Origin: JAEZHK01 sp040768845
GTDB lineage: Bacteria; Bacillota; Clostridia; Christensenellales; Aristaeellaceae
NCBI GenBank assembly: GCA_040768845.1
Contig: JAXGME010000007.1
Span: 220,964 to 284,963 of the forward strand
Direction of reading: 5' to 3'
Length of the DNA: 64,000 bases
Below, piece after piece: positions 9,196 to 18,097 of the stretch. The translations under genes were made by a program, and so were the position numbers. Each line of letters opens with the position of its first letter. Position 1 is the stretch's first letter. The notes under the pieces were generated by a model, which was given only the letters and a program-made list of their open reading frames with translations, was not told the DNA's origin and ran no database searches.

Positions 9196-9840
9196 TCAGC
9201 CGACGATTTTCACCGCAAGGCGCCACTGGCTGTTGACGGTCTCCTCCGTCGCGGTGTAGCTGAAAGTACGTTCGTTGGCGCCGGCTACGTCACGCCAGCC
9301 GCTGCCGGTGTTCTGTTGCCACTGGAGCGCGACGGTGGTGCCGTCAAAGCCGATCAGCTCGGCGCTCATCGTGACAGGGGCGCCCAGGCTGATCACGTCG
9401 CCCAGCGTGGTGCTGATGCGCACCTCTCGATTGACCTCGACCGGCTCGGATGCCGCGGCCGGCTCGCTCGCCTGCAGGTATTTGGAGGATACGTAGCCGA
9501 CGATGCCGTCGGTACGAACCTTGGTCCAGTCTCCTTCCGTGCCCAGCACGGTGACGTTTGCGCCGCTCGTGAGCTTGCCGACGATCTCGGCGTCCGCGCT
9601 GGCCGCGGCGCGGATGTTGACGGAGCCGTTCTCGCTCTCGGTCCTGACGATCGCTTCGGCCTCGGCGGCGCCCTCCGCGGGCTCGGCGGTCTCATCCGGC
9701 GCGGCGGCGGGCTCCTCCACCGGGCCCGCGATGGCCGGCGCCACGGGATCGCTGACGTACGTGCTTGCGAATGCACCTGACGCGCCGAGCAGCATCAGAA
9801 TCGCCAGCGCCAGAGCGGCCAGTTTGCTCATTTTCTTCAT
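9196..9840 (-). CDS. Secreted SH3b-domain protein with a C-terminal Ig-like domain
   Basis: A 214-residue exported protein. Residues 1-26 are a signal peptide, followed by an Ala/Pro/Glu-rich linker (30-62), a bacterial SH3 domain (about 64-125, with VNIRAAASADAEIVG and WTKVRTDGIVGYV), a short linker, and a beta-rich domain (138-214) containing AELIGFDGTTVALQWQQ. SH3b domains bind peptidoglycan. The ATG at 9838-9840 was chosen because GAGGAGG precedes it and the signal peptide follows at once; the open frame extends upstream without such features. The C-terminal domain recurs in the next gene. It stands in tandem with the large repeat protein, so a cell-surface set is likely. Confidence 0.8.
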   Translation of the reverse strand: MKKMSKLAALALAILMLLGASGAFASTYVSDPVAPAIAGPVEEPAAAPDETAEPAEGAAEAEAIVRTESENGSVNIRAAASADAEIVGKLTSGANVTVLGTEGDWTKVRTDGIVGYVSSKYLQASEPAAASEPVEVNREVRISTTLGDVISLGAPVTMSAELIGFDGTTVALQWQQNTGSGWRDVAGANERTFSYTATEETVNSQWRLAVKIVG

Positions 9841-9941
9841 GGTGGTTACCTCCTCGTCATCCGGGATAAACAAACAGACTTCGGTCTGAATTTGCGTCCT
9901 TGGTTGCAAAAGTCCGAGGCGTACCCCCGGACAGATGGTCG

Positions 9942-10525
9942 TTATCGGATGCTCTCCGCGTCGACGGCTACACGGTAGGCCCAGTCGGCGTTGTCCGGGG
10001 TCATCGTGATCGTCAGCCTAATGCCGTGCTCGCCCTTCAGATCGGTCCATTCCCCATTTTTCTTCGCCTGCCAGCGAATGGAAGTCCTCATGCCGTCAAA
10101 CCCGGCAAGCTCGGCCGTCAGCACCAGTTATCGCCGACGGAGAGGGCGCTCAGGGCGCGGTTTGCGCGGATGCTGATGCTGGGCTGCGCCCCGCCTGCCA
10201 GAGGGATCCGCTCGTCCTCAATCACCACGAGTTCCAACTCGTCGGCGGCCAGCGCTTCGGCCTCCGCCGACTGGGCTTCCCCGGCCTGCTCCGTCAAAAC
10301 GGGTTCCTCAACCTGCTCCGCATCGGCGGCCGCCTCCGGGGCCTGTTCCTTCAAAGCGGGTTCTCCGGCCTCGGAGCCGATTGTCTGCGCCGGCTCATCC
10401 GCCTGTTCCGCCTGAGGCGCGGCATCGACGGCCTGGCCTTCCGCCGAAACGGCGGGCGCCATGGCGGTCGCGGCCAGCAGCGCAACCATGGCCGCCGCCA
10501 GAATTTTCCTTACCATGTGGTCCAT
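9942..10525 (-). pseudogene. Secreted protein sharing the Ig-like domain of its neighbour, frameshifted
   Basis: Two overlapping frames form one gene. The first (10118-10525) has a signal peptide (MVRKILAAAMVALLAATAMA), a long Ala/Glu/Gln/Pro-rich linker, and the beginning of a domain (SISIRANRALSALSVGDN). The second (9942-10124) continues it with LTAELAGFDGMRTSIRWQAKKNG and runs to the end. Aligned with the preceding protein, the two pieces match its C-terminal domain without a gap apart from the frame break at about 10118-10130. There is no SH3b domain. An indel in the isolate or in the assembly would explain it. A purine-rich site lies upstream of the ATG at 10523-10525. Confidence 0.65.
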
Positions 10526-11002
10526 GTGCGTGCCCCCCTGTACAAATTGGAAAGAATATGCAAACTTCGGAATCTTGACGGGGCCCTTCCCCGTTTATGC
10601 GCCCATTATAGAGAATTCCAGTTACGCATACGGTTACATTGGGAGGATTTGACTCGTCTATCGCCTACTGCCTTGTGTTACAATCTCGTAACGCAGCCCA
10701 TCCCTGCGAGAAGCCGACGGACAGGCGGCGCGGACTTCTTGGCCAGGCGCTTTGAAGCCCGCGCAGCCGCCTGCACTTCGGCGGGAAGACCACACGACAG
10801 GCTGTCAACGAAACAGCCAGGCGGCAGATATGACCCGTTACATATTAAGAAGAAAAGAATGCGCAAAATGATTGGCCCAAGCCGAAAAACGAAGAATCCA
10901 TCCTTTTCCGGCGCCCGGCTGCGTGCCGCCGCCGAGTGCCGGAAAGCGATTGACCGCACTGCGGTCAAGGCTAGCGTTTCCAATTATACCATATTTCTTT
11001 CG
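10526..11002. other. Non-coding stretch
   Basis: Overlapping frames exist on both strands but none has a ribosome binding site, a recognisable motif or natural amino-acid composition. It would hold the promoter of the surface-protein genes on the minus strand. I see no other structure. Confidence 0.5.
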
Positions 11003-11028
11003 AAAAAAAACCACTTAAGCCGTGGTTT
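11003..11028 (-). terminator. Intrinsic terminator, minus strand
   Basis: On the minus strand AAACCAC, a seven-base loop and GTGGTTT are followed by a run of T residues. No protein gene lies immediately upstream, so it may end a small RNA from 11029-11300. Confidence 0.6.
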
Positions 11029-11300
11029 CAAAAGATTATTTTTTACAAATAGAGGAGGCTTTCCCTTTCCATGCATGCGGCGGCTTGTTTCCGCGCCTCG
11101 GTCACATGAAGGAACCCTTTCCAGCGATCGTCCCTTGGGCCAATCCGACGCGCTCCGCCGGAGCGTGCCGCAATTGGCATGTTTTCTGTAAAACCGTAAC
11201 GCATCGCCGTATGATGCTACCCAATTATATAACTTTTTCCCGCCGTAGGAGGAGAAATTCGACGTCAATCTGATCGCCACAGCCGTTTAATAACAACACT

Positions 11301-11338
11301 GCGGTCTGTTTTCTTCTTTCCGAAGAAGAACAGACCGC
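11301..11338 (-). terminator. Large hairpin downstream of the ferredoxin gene
   Basis: GCGGTCTG plus a pyrimidine run pairs with a purine run plus CAGACCGC across a TCCG loop; the two arms differ by a two-base bulge. It lies 37 bp after the ferredoxin stop. Confidence 0.6.
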
Positions 11339-11374
11339 GGTATGATTGCAGCGGGTCTAGATTCTACGCTGGTC

Positions 11375-11563
11375 TTACTCCACGGTGATCACCGAGACGG
11401 GGCAGTTGTCCTGCGCCTCCACGGCGCTGTCCTCCGCACCGGCGGGTACCTCCTCGCGGTATGCCTCGGCGAGCCCATCCTCCGCCATCCGAAACACCTC
11501 CGGGCAGGTTTCGGCGCACAACCCGCATCCGATACAACCGCTCCTGTCAATCTTCGCCTTCAT
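11375..11563 (-). CDS. Ferredoxin, single [4Fe-4S] type
   Basis: A 62-residue acidic protein. CIGCGLCAETCP (residues 10-21) supplies three cluster cysteines and a fourth Cys-Pro pair lies near residue 54 (DNCPVSV), the arrangement of monocluster 4Fe-4S ferredoxins of anaerobes. The second Cys of the CxxCxxC group is followed by a further Cys in ETCP as in the family. It carries single electrons in the cytoplasm. It lies 24 bp after the DUF438-hemerythrin-PAS gene on the same strand, so the two are probably co-transcribed. Confidence 0.93.
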   Translation of the reverse strand: MKAKIDRSGCIGCGLCAETCPEVFRMAEDGLAEAYREEVPAGAEDSAVEAQDNCPVSVITVE

Positions 11564-11587
11564 CGGAAATCCTCCTTTCTGTCGATG

Positions 11588-12781
11588 TCAGCCCGTTACC
11601 AGGCGCTTTTCGCCGGTGATCGCCTGGATCGGGCGGATGTCCTGGGTGACTTCCAATACGCCGAGGTATTCGCCCGCCTCACCGCGCACCGCAAAGTAAC
11701 GGATCAGCACATACTTTTCGCCCATGTTGATCCAGAAATCCTCGTGATCCTTTCGGCCCGCGCGCAAATCCTCCACAAGTTTCTCCACGATGTGCACGCT
11801 GGCGGGCGGGTGGCAGTTGGACACCTTGCGGCCGATGACCGCCTTCGTGCGGGGAAATACCCGCTCCGCGCCCTCGGAAAAGTACTTCACCGTATCGTCC
11901 TTGTCCACAAAGGTGATGTCAATGGGCAGCGCGTTCAGCATGCGCGCCAGTTCTTCCGTTGTAAAGCTGCCGGTGGGCAGCGTCACCACGCCCGGCATGC
12001 CCCGTCGGGGCTCCGGCCGGGCGGGCTGGGCGGATGGCGCCCAGACGGGCGGTTCCTCGATCAGGCAGTAGCCAAACTCCGCGCCTTCCTCAGCAATCTG
12101 CCGCCATTCGTCCTGGGTCAGGTTCTCCAGCAGCATGGGCAGCATGATGTTCTCCTCTTTGAACACCATCTCCTGGATCTTGCCCAGGAGCGCCTCAATC
12201 TTTCCGCGGAGCGCCGCGCCGTCCATGGCCTCCACGGCGCCGGCAACCTCCCGAAGCTGGGCGCGAATCTCGTCATCCACGCCCCACATGACCTTGGGCG
12301 GCGCGGTAATGCCATACTTCTCCAGGTACGGAAAGAGCAGGTTTTCCTTCTTCAGGTAGTGGCGGTCGATCGCGCCCAGCCGCCGCAGCCTGTCCCCCAG
12401 CCTTTTCCGGTCTCCGTCGGCGCCGAGCATGAGAAGCTGCTGGCGGATCTCCCCCGCCAGCAGGTCAATGGCGCGGTTTTCCAGCTTGAGCGTGTTGGCC
12501 GGATGCCCCGGGATGTCCGCCGGGACGTCCGCGTGAATCTCCTCGATGGAACCTTTGAACACCGCGGCGTGCACGTCGCACAGTCGCTGCACCTCCGCCA
12601 CGGGCAGGCCGCCGGCGATCAGCGCCTGCTCCGCCTGGGCGATCTCCTCTGCCGACACGCCGTCAAACGCGGCGGCAAAGCGTTCCTTGACCTCGTCCAC
12701 GCTCTTGCCCTCGTGCAAAAGCGCAATCAACTCCTTCAGAACCCTCTGTCGGAACGCCCGGTTGTCGATTTCCCCGCTCAT
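11588..12781 (-). CDS. DUF438-hemerythrin-PAS protein
   Basis: A 397-residue soluble protein with three parts: an N-terminal DUF438 helical region (about 10-75, LLHEGKSVDEVKERF), a hemerythrin-like four-helix bundle (about 95-230) with RHYLKKENLLFPYLEKYG and FKEENIMLPMLLENL carrying the His/Glu iron ligands, and a C-terminal PAS domain (about 275-390, ITFVDKDDTVKYFSEG). This architecture is common in anaerobic Clostridia and is thought to sense or detoxify oxygen or NO through a di-iron site; that function is inferred from family. The neighbouring ferredoxin could be its electron donor. Confidence 0.87.
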   Translation of the reverse strand: MSGEIDNRAFRQRVLKELIALLHEGKSVDEVKERFAAAFDGVSAEEIAQAEQALIAGGLPVAEVQRLCDVHAAVFKGSIEEIHADVPADIPGHPANTLKLENRAIDLLAGEIRQQLLMLGADGDRKRLGDRLRRLGAIDRHYLKKENLLFPYLEKYGITAPPKVMWGVDDEIRAQLREVAGAVEAMDGAALRGKIEALLGKIQEMVFKEENIMLPMLLENLTQDEWRQIAEEGAEFGYCLIEEPPVWAPSAQPARPEPRRGMPGVVTLPTGSFTTEELARMLNALPIDITFVDKDDTVKYFSEGAERVFPRTKAVIGRKVSNCHPPASVHIVEKLVEDLRAGRKDHEDFWINMGEKYVLIRYFAVRGEAGEYLGVLEVTQDIRPIQAITGEKRLVTG

Positions 12782-12860
12782 GAGGATCCCTCCTTACTAA
12801 AGCCCGGCGTCCACGCGCCGCACCTACAGTATACACGGCGTCCGCCCTACTCAAACGCGC

Positions 12861-12889
12861 GCCGCCCGACGCAAAAGGCGCCGGGCGGC
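12861..12889 (-). terminator. GC-rich hairpin after the V-ATPase operon
   Basis: GCCGCCCG (12861-12868) and CGGGCGGC (12882-12889) pair 12 bp beyond the stop of subunit D. The T tract is weak, so termination is inferred from position. Confidence 0.4.
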
Positions 12890-12901
12890 AAAAAACATCG
12901 G

Positions 12902-13576
12902 TCAGTCCGCGCCCTTCGCGGACCGCTTCGAGTACTGGTGCGCCTGCTCGAGGATCATGCTCTTGACCTTCATCAGGCGGATCTGGGTGCCGCGCTCGTT
13001 TTCATCCAGCTTCATCGCGATGTAGCGGATGTTCTGGCGCATCTCGGGGATCAGCACGTACTCCAGCGCGTTGACGCGGCGGCGCGTCTTTTCGATTTCC
13101 AGCGCCAGCAGCTGACAGCTTTTTTCGACCTCGGCCAGGCGAATCATGTCCTGAAACACGTCGGCGAGGCTGGCCACCGCCGCGTCCAGATCGCCGGTGG
13201 TAAAGCCCAGCCCGTAGGAGTAAAGCGCCGAACCGTCCGCGCTGCGGAACCTTAAGGAAAACTCCGGCACGTTGACGCTCATCACGTTTCGCGCGCCCAC
13301 CTCGATCTCGACTTCCTGCGCGGGTGCCAGAAGCGCGGTATCCACCAGCTGCGGCGGCGTCATGGCCCGGGTCAGCGCAAAATCGGCCGCGGAGGCCCGG
13401 AGGCCCGCTTCCACCCGCGCGCGAAGCGCGCGGTTCTCCCGCGCCAGATCCAGGAAGCGGCGCATCAGCTCGTCGCGCTTATCCTTGAGCAGCTTGTGGC
13501 CGCGCAGCGCGGTGACGAGCTTGCGCTTGAGCCGGGTCAGCTCCATCCGGGTGGGGTTGATCTGTCCCTTTTGCAT
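12902..13576 (-). CDS. atpD: V-type ATP synthase subunit D
   Basis: A 224-residue, strongly helical protein that begins with INPTRMELTRLKRKLVTALRGHKLLKDKRDEL in two consecutive helices, the hallmark of V/A-ATPase subunit D, and ends with the coiled coil RRRVNALEYVLIPEM. It forms the central stalk that turns inside the A3B3 head. It is the last gene of the nine-gene operon and starts 14 bp after subunit B. Confidence 0.95.
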   Translation of the reverse strand: MQKGQINPTRMELTRLKRKLVTALRGHKLLKDKRDELMRRFLDLARENRALRARVEAGLRASAADFALTRAMTPPQLVDTALLAPAQEVEIEVGARNVMSVNVPEFSLRFRSADGSALYSYGLGFTTGDLDAAVASLADVFQDMIRLAEVEKSCQLLALEIEKTRRRVNALEYVLIPEMRQNIRYIAMKLDENERGTQIRLMKVKSMILEQAHQYSKRSAKGAD

Positions 13577-13590
13577 GCTGCGCCTCCCGG

Positions 13591-14961
13591 TCAGGTTCCG
13601 TAATATTCGTCGAGGAACTGGTCCTTGATACGCTTAAGCTCGCCGCGGGGCAGCATGCGCAAAAGCGTCCACCCCAGCTCCAGCGTCTCCTCGATGCTGC
13701 GGTCGGACTGGTAGCCCTGGTTGACGTACCGGCGCTCAAACTCATCGGCAAACCGGGCGTAGATCAGATCGATGTCCGTCAGCGCGGCCTCGCCCAGCAC
13801 CGCCATCAGCTCCTTGGCGTTTTTGCCGCGGGAATAGGCGGCGAAGAGCTGATTCATGGTGCCCGCGTGGTCGGCGCGCGTCTTGCCCGCGCCGATCCCC
13901 TTGTCCTTGAGGCGCGAAAGGCTGGGCAGCACGTCGATGGGCGGCTGGATGCCCCGGCGGTACAGGTCGCGGGACAGGATGATCTGCCCCTCGGTGATGT
14001 AGCCGGTGAGGTCGGGGATGGGGTGGGTTTTGTCGTCCTCGGGCATGGTGAGGATCGGGATCATCGTGATCGATCCCTGGCGGCCCTTGAGGCGGCCTGC
14101 CCGCTCATAGAGGCTGGCCAGATCCGTGTACATGTAGCCGGGGTAGCCCCGGCGGCCGGGCACTTCCTTGCGGGCGGCGGATACCTCGCGCAGCGCGTCG
14201 GCGTAGTTGGTGATGTCGGTCATGATGACCAGCACGTGCATGCCCTTGTCAAAGGCCAGGTATTCGGCTGCGGTCAGGCCCATGCGCGGCGTGGCGATGC
14301 GCTCGATGGCCGGGTCGTTGGCCAGGTTCACGAACATGACCGTGCGGCTGATGGCGCCGGACTCGCGGAAGGATTGGATGAAGAAGTTGGATTCCTCAAA
14401 GGTGATGCCCATGGCCACGAACACCACGGCGAAGGGCTCGTCGGTGCCGCGCACCCGGGCCTGGCGCGCGATCTGGGCGGCCAGGTTGGCGTGGGGCAGG
14501 CCCGACATGGAGAAGATCGGCAGCTTCTGGCCGCGCACCAGCGTATTCAGGCCGTCGATGGCCGAAACGCCGGTCTGAATGAATTCCTGCGGATAGTTGC
14601 GCGACGCCGGGTTCATCGGCAGGCCGTTGATGTCACGCCGGAACTCCGGCAGAATTTCCGGTCCGCCGTCGATGGGGCGGCCGAGGCCATCAAACACCCG
14701 GGAGAGCATGTCCTCCGAAACGCCCAGCTCCATGCTGCGGCCGGAGAAGCGCACCTTGCTGTCCGCCAGGCTGATGCCAGCGGAGCTTTCAAACAGCTGC
14801 ACCAGCGCGCTGGTGCCGTTGATTTCCAGCACCTTGCAGCGGCGCACCTCGCCGGCGGCGGTTTCGATCTCGCCCAGCTCGTCGTAGGCGACGCCGGTCA
14901 CACCGTCGACCATCATCAGTGGGCCCGCGACCTCCTGAATCGTGCGATACTCTCTGGGCAT
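13591..14961 (-). CDS. atpB: V-type ATP synthase subunit B
   Basis: A 456-residue non-catalytic subunit of the V1 head. The alpha/beta ATPase fold is clear, with VRGQKLPIFSMSGLPHANL in place of a working P-loop and TDITNYADALREVSAARKEVPGRRGYPGYMYTDL split over a conserved helix-strand pair. Length is typical. Its start codon overlaps the stop of subunit A by one base (TAATG), coupling their translation in the 3:3 complex. Confidence 0.97.
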   Translation of the reverse strand: MPREYRTIQEVAGPLMMVDGVTGVAYDELGEIETAAGEVRRCKVLEINGTSALVQLFESSAGISLADSKVRFSGRSMELGVSEDMLSRVFDGLGRPIDGGPEILPEFRRDINGLPMNPASRNYPQEFIQTGVSAIDGLNTLVRGQKLPIFSMSGLPHANLAAQIARQARVRGTDEPFAVVFVAMGITFEESNFFIQSFRESGAISRTVMFVNLANDPAIERIATPRMGLTAAEYLAFDKGMHVLVIMTDITNYADALREVSAARKEVPGRRGYPGYMYTDLASLYERAGRLKGRQGSITMIPILTMPEDDKTHPIPDLTGYITEGQIILSRDLYRRGIQPPIDVLPSLSRLKDKGIGAGKTRADHAGTMNQLFAAYSRGKNAKELMAVLGEAALTDIDLIYARFADEFERRYVNQGYQSDRSIEETLELGWTLLRMLPRGELKRIKDQFLDEYYGT

Positions 14962-16742
14962 TACGAATCCCCCTCTTCCAGCGCCGCGATCAGCGCGGCG
15001 ATTTCGGCGTCCAGCTGGCGCTCAATTTCCTCGCGGCCCGCTTCGACCCCGTCACTCGGCAGGTATTTAAAGCGGCCGATGGCCTCGCGCACCGGCAGGC
15101 GCACCAGCTCGCCAATGGCGACGCCCCGCTCGAGGGCCGCGCGGCAGGCGTCGTAGTACGAAAGCGTCAGCGTCAGCATGGCATACTGCTTTTCCAGCGG
15201 GGAGTAGGTGTCCACCTCGTGAAAGGCGTCCTGGTGCAGAAAATCCTCGCGGATGGAGCGGGCGGCCTCCAGCTTCAGCCTGTCCGCCGGGGACAGCGCG
15301 TCCATACCCACCAGCTGCACGATCTCCTGCAGCTCACTCTCCTCATGGAGCAGCAGCATAATGCGCTCGCGCCGGGCCGTCCAGTCCTCGCGCACGTTGC
15401 GATCGTACCACAGGCTCATGCTGTCAAAGTACAGGGAGTAGCTGGTCAGCCAGTTGATCGCCGGGAAGTGGCGCGCGTAGGCCAGCTGCGCGTCGAGGCT
15501 CCAAAACACCTTGACGATGCGCAGCGTCGCCTGGCTGACGGGTTCGGAGATGTCGCCGCCCGCCGGGGAGACCGCGCCGATGACCGACAGCGCGCCCTCG
15601 CGCCCGTCCGCCCCCAGCGCCACCACGCGGCCCGCGCGCTCGTAAAACTGCGCCAGGCGGCTGCCCAGGTAGGCGGGGTAGCCCTCCTCGCCGGGCATTT
15701 CCTCCAGCCGGCCGCTCATTTCCCGCAGCGCCTCGGCCCAGCGGGAGGTGGAGTCCGCCATCAGCGCCACCGAGCAGCCCATGTCGCGGAAGTACTCCGC
15801 GATGGTGATGCCGGTGTAGATGGACGCCTCGCGGGCGGCCACGGGCATGTCGGAGGTGTTGGCAATCAGCACCGTGCGCTCCATGAGGCTCCGGCCGGAC
15901 TTCGGATCCTTCAGCTCCGGAAACTCGTTCAAAACGTCGGTCATCTCGTTGCCGCGCTCGCCGCAGCCGATGTAGACCACGATGTCCACGTCCGACCACT
16001 TGGCGAGCTGGTGCTGCACCACCGTCTTGCCCGATCCGAAGGGGCCGGGCACGGCGGCGGTGCCGCCCTTGGCCAGCGGAAACAGCGCGTCGATGACCCG
16101 CTGGCCGGTGACCAGCGGTACGTCCGGGCTGAGCTTCTTCACGTAGGGGCGGCCCTTCCGGACCGGCCAGCGCTGCATCAGCGTCAGCGGTTCGACGGCG
16201 CCGGGCGCGGTTTCCAGTTCTACCACGGTGTCCGTCACGGTGAAGTCGCCCGCCAGCGCGGAGCGAACCACACCGCCCTTTCCCGGCGGCACCATAATCC
16301 TGTGGAGCACCACCGGGGTTTCCTGCACGGTGCCCAGCACATCCCCCTCGCCCACCCGGTCACCGGGCTTGACGGCGGGGATGAAGCGCCATTTTTTCTC
16401 CCGGTTCAGGCTGGGCACCTCCACGCCCCGGGCCAGCCGGTCGCCGGAGACGGCGCGGATGGCGTCCAGCGGGCGCTGGATGCCGTCATAGATGCTCTCG
16501 ATGAGGCCGGGGCCCAGCTCGACGCTCATGGGGCTGCCGGTGGACTCCACCGGCTCGCCGGGCATGAGGCCGCTGGTTTCCTCATAGACCTGGATGGACG
16601 CGCGGTCGCCCCGCATTTCGATGATCTCGCCAATCAGCCGGCTCTTCGAAACGCGAACCACGTCAAACATGTTCGCGTTTCGCATGCCCTCCGCGACCAC
16701 CAGCGGGCCGGCGATTTTGACGATCGTGCCATGGTTCATCAT
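14961..16742 (-). CDS. atpA: V-type ATP synthase catalytic subunit A
   Basis: A 593-residue catalytic subunit. Walker A is GPFGSGKT (about residue 233), followed by VVQHQLAKWSDVDIVVYIGCGERGNEM in conserved order and ALMADSTSRWAEALREMSGRLEEMPGEEGYPAYL further on. The long N-terminal non-homologous insert that separates A from F-type beta is present (about 115-200). It hydrolyses or makes ATP in the V1 head. It lies 33 bp after subunit F. Confidence 0.97.
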   Translation of the reverse strand: MMNHGTIVKIAGPLVVAEGMRNANMFDVVRVSKSRLIGEIIEMRGDRASIQVYEETSGLMPGEPVESTGSPMSVELGPGLIESIYDGIQRPLDAIRAVSGDRLARGVEVPSLNREKKWRFIPAVKPGDRVGEGDVLGTVQETPVVLHRIMVPPGKGGVVRSALAGDFTVTDTVVELETAPGAVEPLTLMQRWPVRKGRPYVKKLSPDVPLVTGQRVIDALFPLAKGGTAAVPGPFGSGKTVVQHQLAKWSDVDIVVYIGCGERGNEMTDVLNEFPELKDPKSGRSLMERTVLIANTSDMPVAAREASIYTGITIAEYFRDMGCSVALMADSTSRWAEALREMSGRLEEMPGEEGYPAYLGSRLAQFYERAGRVVALGADGREGALSVIGAVSPAGGDISEPVSQATLRIVKVFWSLDAQLAYARHFPAINWLTSYSLYFDSMSLWYDRNVREDWTARRERIMLLLHEESELQEIVQLVGMDALSPADRLKLEAARSIREDFLHQDAFHEVDTYSPLEKQYAMLTLTLSYYDACRAALERGVAIGELVRLPVREAIGRFKYLPSDGVEAGREEIERQLDAEIAALIAALEEGDS

Positions 16743-16775
16743 TTTATATCCCCTTCCGAGGCGAGGCGGCCTGCC

Positions 16776-17096
16776 TCACGGATTGTCCGACAGGATGTCG
16801 GAGCCGACCGCCTGCTCCACAAATCGTTTGATCTGCGCCATGCCCAGACCCGTGTTGCCCGCCGCGCCCGGAATCGGGATGATGGCGGGCAGCTGCCTGT
16901 CGCGGTAGAGGTCTATTTCCTCCTTCAGCGACGCGCAAAGCGCCTCGGTGATGTAGACGACGGCGTAGCCGCCCTCCGCCAGCGTCCGAAGCTGGCGCCC
17001 CGCCCGGGCGGGGTCCGTCACCGGGTAGATGTCCAGCCCAATCGCCGCAAAGCCGTAGATGCTGTCCCGGTCGCCCATTACCGCCGCTCTATACAT
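16776..17096 (-). CDS. atpF: V-type ATP synthase subunit F
   Basis: A 106-residue CheY-like fold subunit: YRAAVMGDRDSIYGFAAIGLD at the N-terminus and VYITEALCASLKEEIDLYR, then LPAIIPIPGA, match the family. It belongs to the central rotor with D. It starts 7 bp before the subunit C stop, so the genes overlap slightly. Confidence 0.93.
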   Translation of the reverse strand: MYRAAVMGDRDSIYGFAAIGLDIYPVTDPARAGRQLRTLAEGGYAVVYITEALCASLKEEIDLYRDRQLPAIIPIPGAAGNTGLGMAQIKRFVEQAVGSDILSDNP

Positions 17097-18069
17097 ACAG
17101 CACCCTCAGCCTTTCCTGGACAAGTTCGTTCTTCATACCGTTGAGCTTCGCGGCCAGAATCAGCCGCGCGGCGCCGATTTCGCGCTCGCGGCCGATCAGG
17201 TAGGCGAAGATGGGCTCGACGCCGTCGTAGACAAAGCGCATCGGGCGGAGCGCCTCCATCAGGTGGTCGTCAAACCAGCGCTCCATGGCGGCCACGCCGC
17301 GCCGGAGCGCCTCGGCCGCGCCGGCGTAGCCGGCCTGCTCCAGCGCCGCGGGAACCGCCTCCGGCCCCTTCAGCGCCGCGGCAACCATGGCCTCGCGGCC
17401 CAGGCTGCCCGCCTCGGGGATCGCGATCAGAAGCGCGTCCCGGCCGATGCCCATGCGGGCGGCCCGCGCCGCGATGCGCGCGACGGCGGCGTCCACGCTC
17501 ACCCGGGCGTACAGGCGCATCATCGGGCTGGGCGAGCACCCGCCCAACCGGTCCACGGCGGCGAGCCGGGCCGCGTCCAGGATGAAGTCGGCAATCTGGC
17601 CGCTGCCGGTGTGCAAAAGCGCCTCGGCGGCCCGCCGGGCGGCCTCGGCCATGTCGGGCGGCAGCACCGCCGCCTCGTCACGGGCCTCCACCGCCCGCAG
17701 GATCTGCTCCGCAGGCATGGTGCCGTTTTCCATCAGGTAGCGCGGCGCGTCCTCCGCCGGGTGGTCGGCGTAGCGCAGCTTCATCGCGGCCTTGAGGTTG
17801 TGGTAGTCCGCGCCGACGCGCAGGATGTCAAAGGGCGAAAGGTCCTTGACCAGTTCCGCCACCAGCGCCCAGGCGCGCGACTGCTCAAAGGCCAGCACCG
17901 CGTCCGCGTCGCCCTCCGGGAGATCCGCGGTGCCCCAGCCCTTTTCCCGGAGCAGGCGAAGCGCCTCGCCGGCGGTGTTCGCGGCGATGAGCCGCTCAAG
18001 ATCCGCGCGGGTGAGCATGCTTGGCTCCTGGTTGTGCACGCGGGTCACCGCGTAGATGTAATCGGACAA
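17089..18069 (-). CDS. atpC: V-type ATP synthase subunit C (V0 d-like)
   Basis: A helical, 326-residue subunit that links the rotor to the K ring. SDYIYAVTRVHNQEPSMLTRADLERL is split over the N-terminal region typical of AtpC, and FDILRVGADYHNLKAAMKLRY is the conserved central segment. The frame opens further upstream, but the TTG at 18067-18069 is preferred because GGAAGGGGGGC precedes it and the family starts with this sequence. It lies 28 bp after subunit E. Confidence 0.9.
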   Translation of the reverse strand: MSDYIYAVTRVHNQEPSMLTRADLERLIAANTAGEALRLLREKGWGTADLPEGDADAVLAFEQSRAWALVAELVKDLSPFDILRVGADYHNLKAAMKLRYADHPAEDAPRYLMENGTMPAEQILRAVEARDEAAVLPPDMAEAARRAAEALLHTGSGQIADFILDAARLAAVDRLGGCSPSPMMRLYARVSVDAAVARIAARAARMGIGRDALLIAIPEAGSLGREAMVAAALKGPEAVPAALEQAGYAGAAEALRRGVAAMERWFDDHLMEALRPMRFVYDGVEPIFAYLIGREREIGAARLILAAKLNGMKNELVQERLRVLYV

Positions 18070-18097
18070 ACCGGTCGCCCCCCTTCCGCCCCGGAAT

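Noticed and set aside
10517..11191. A 224-codon plus-strand frame
   Set aside because: Its composition is random-looking, it has no ribosome binding site and it crosses hairpins and AT-rich promoter-like sequence.
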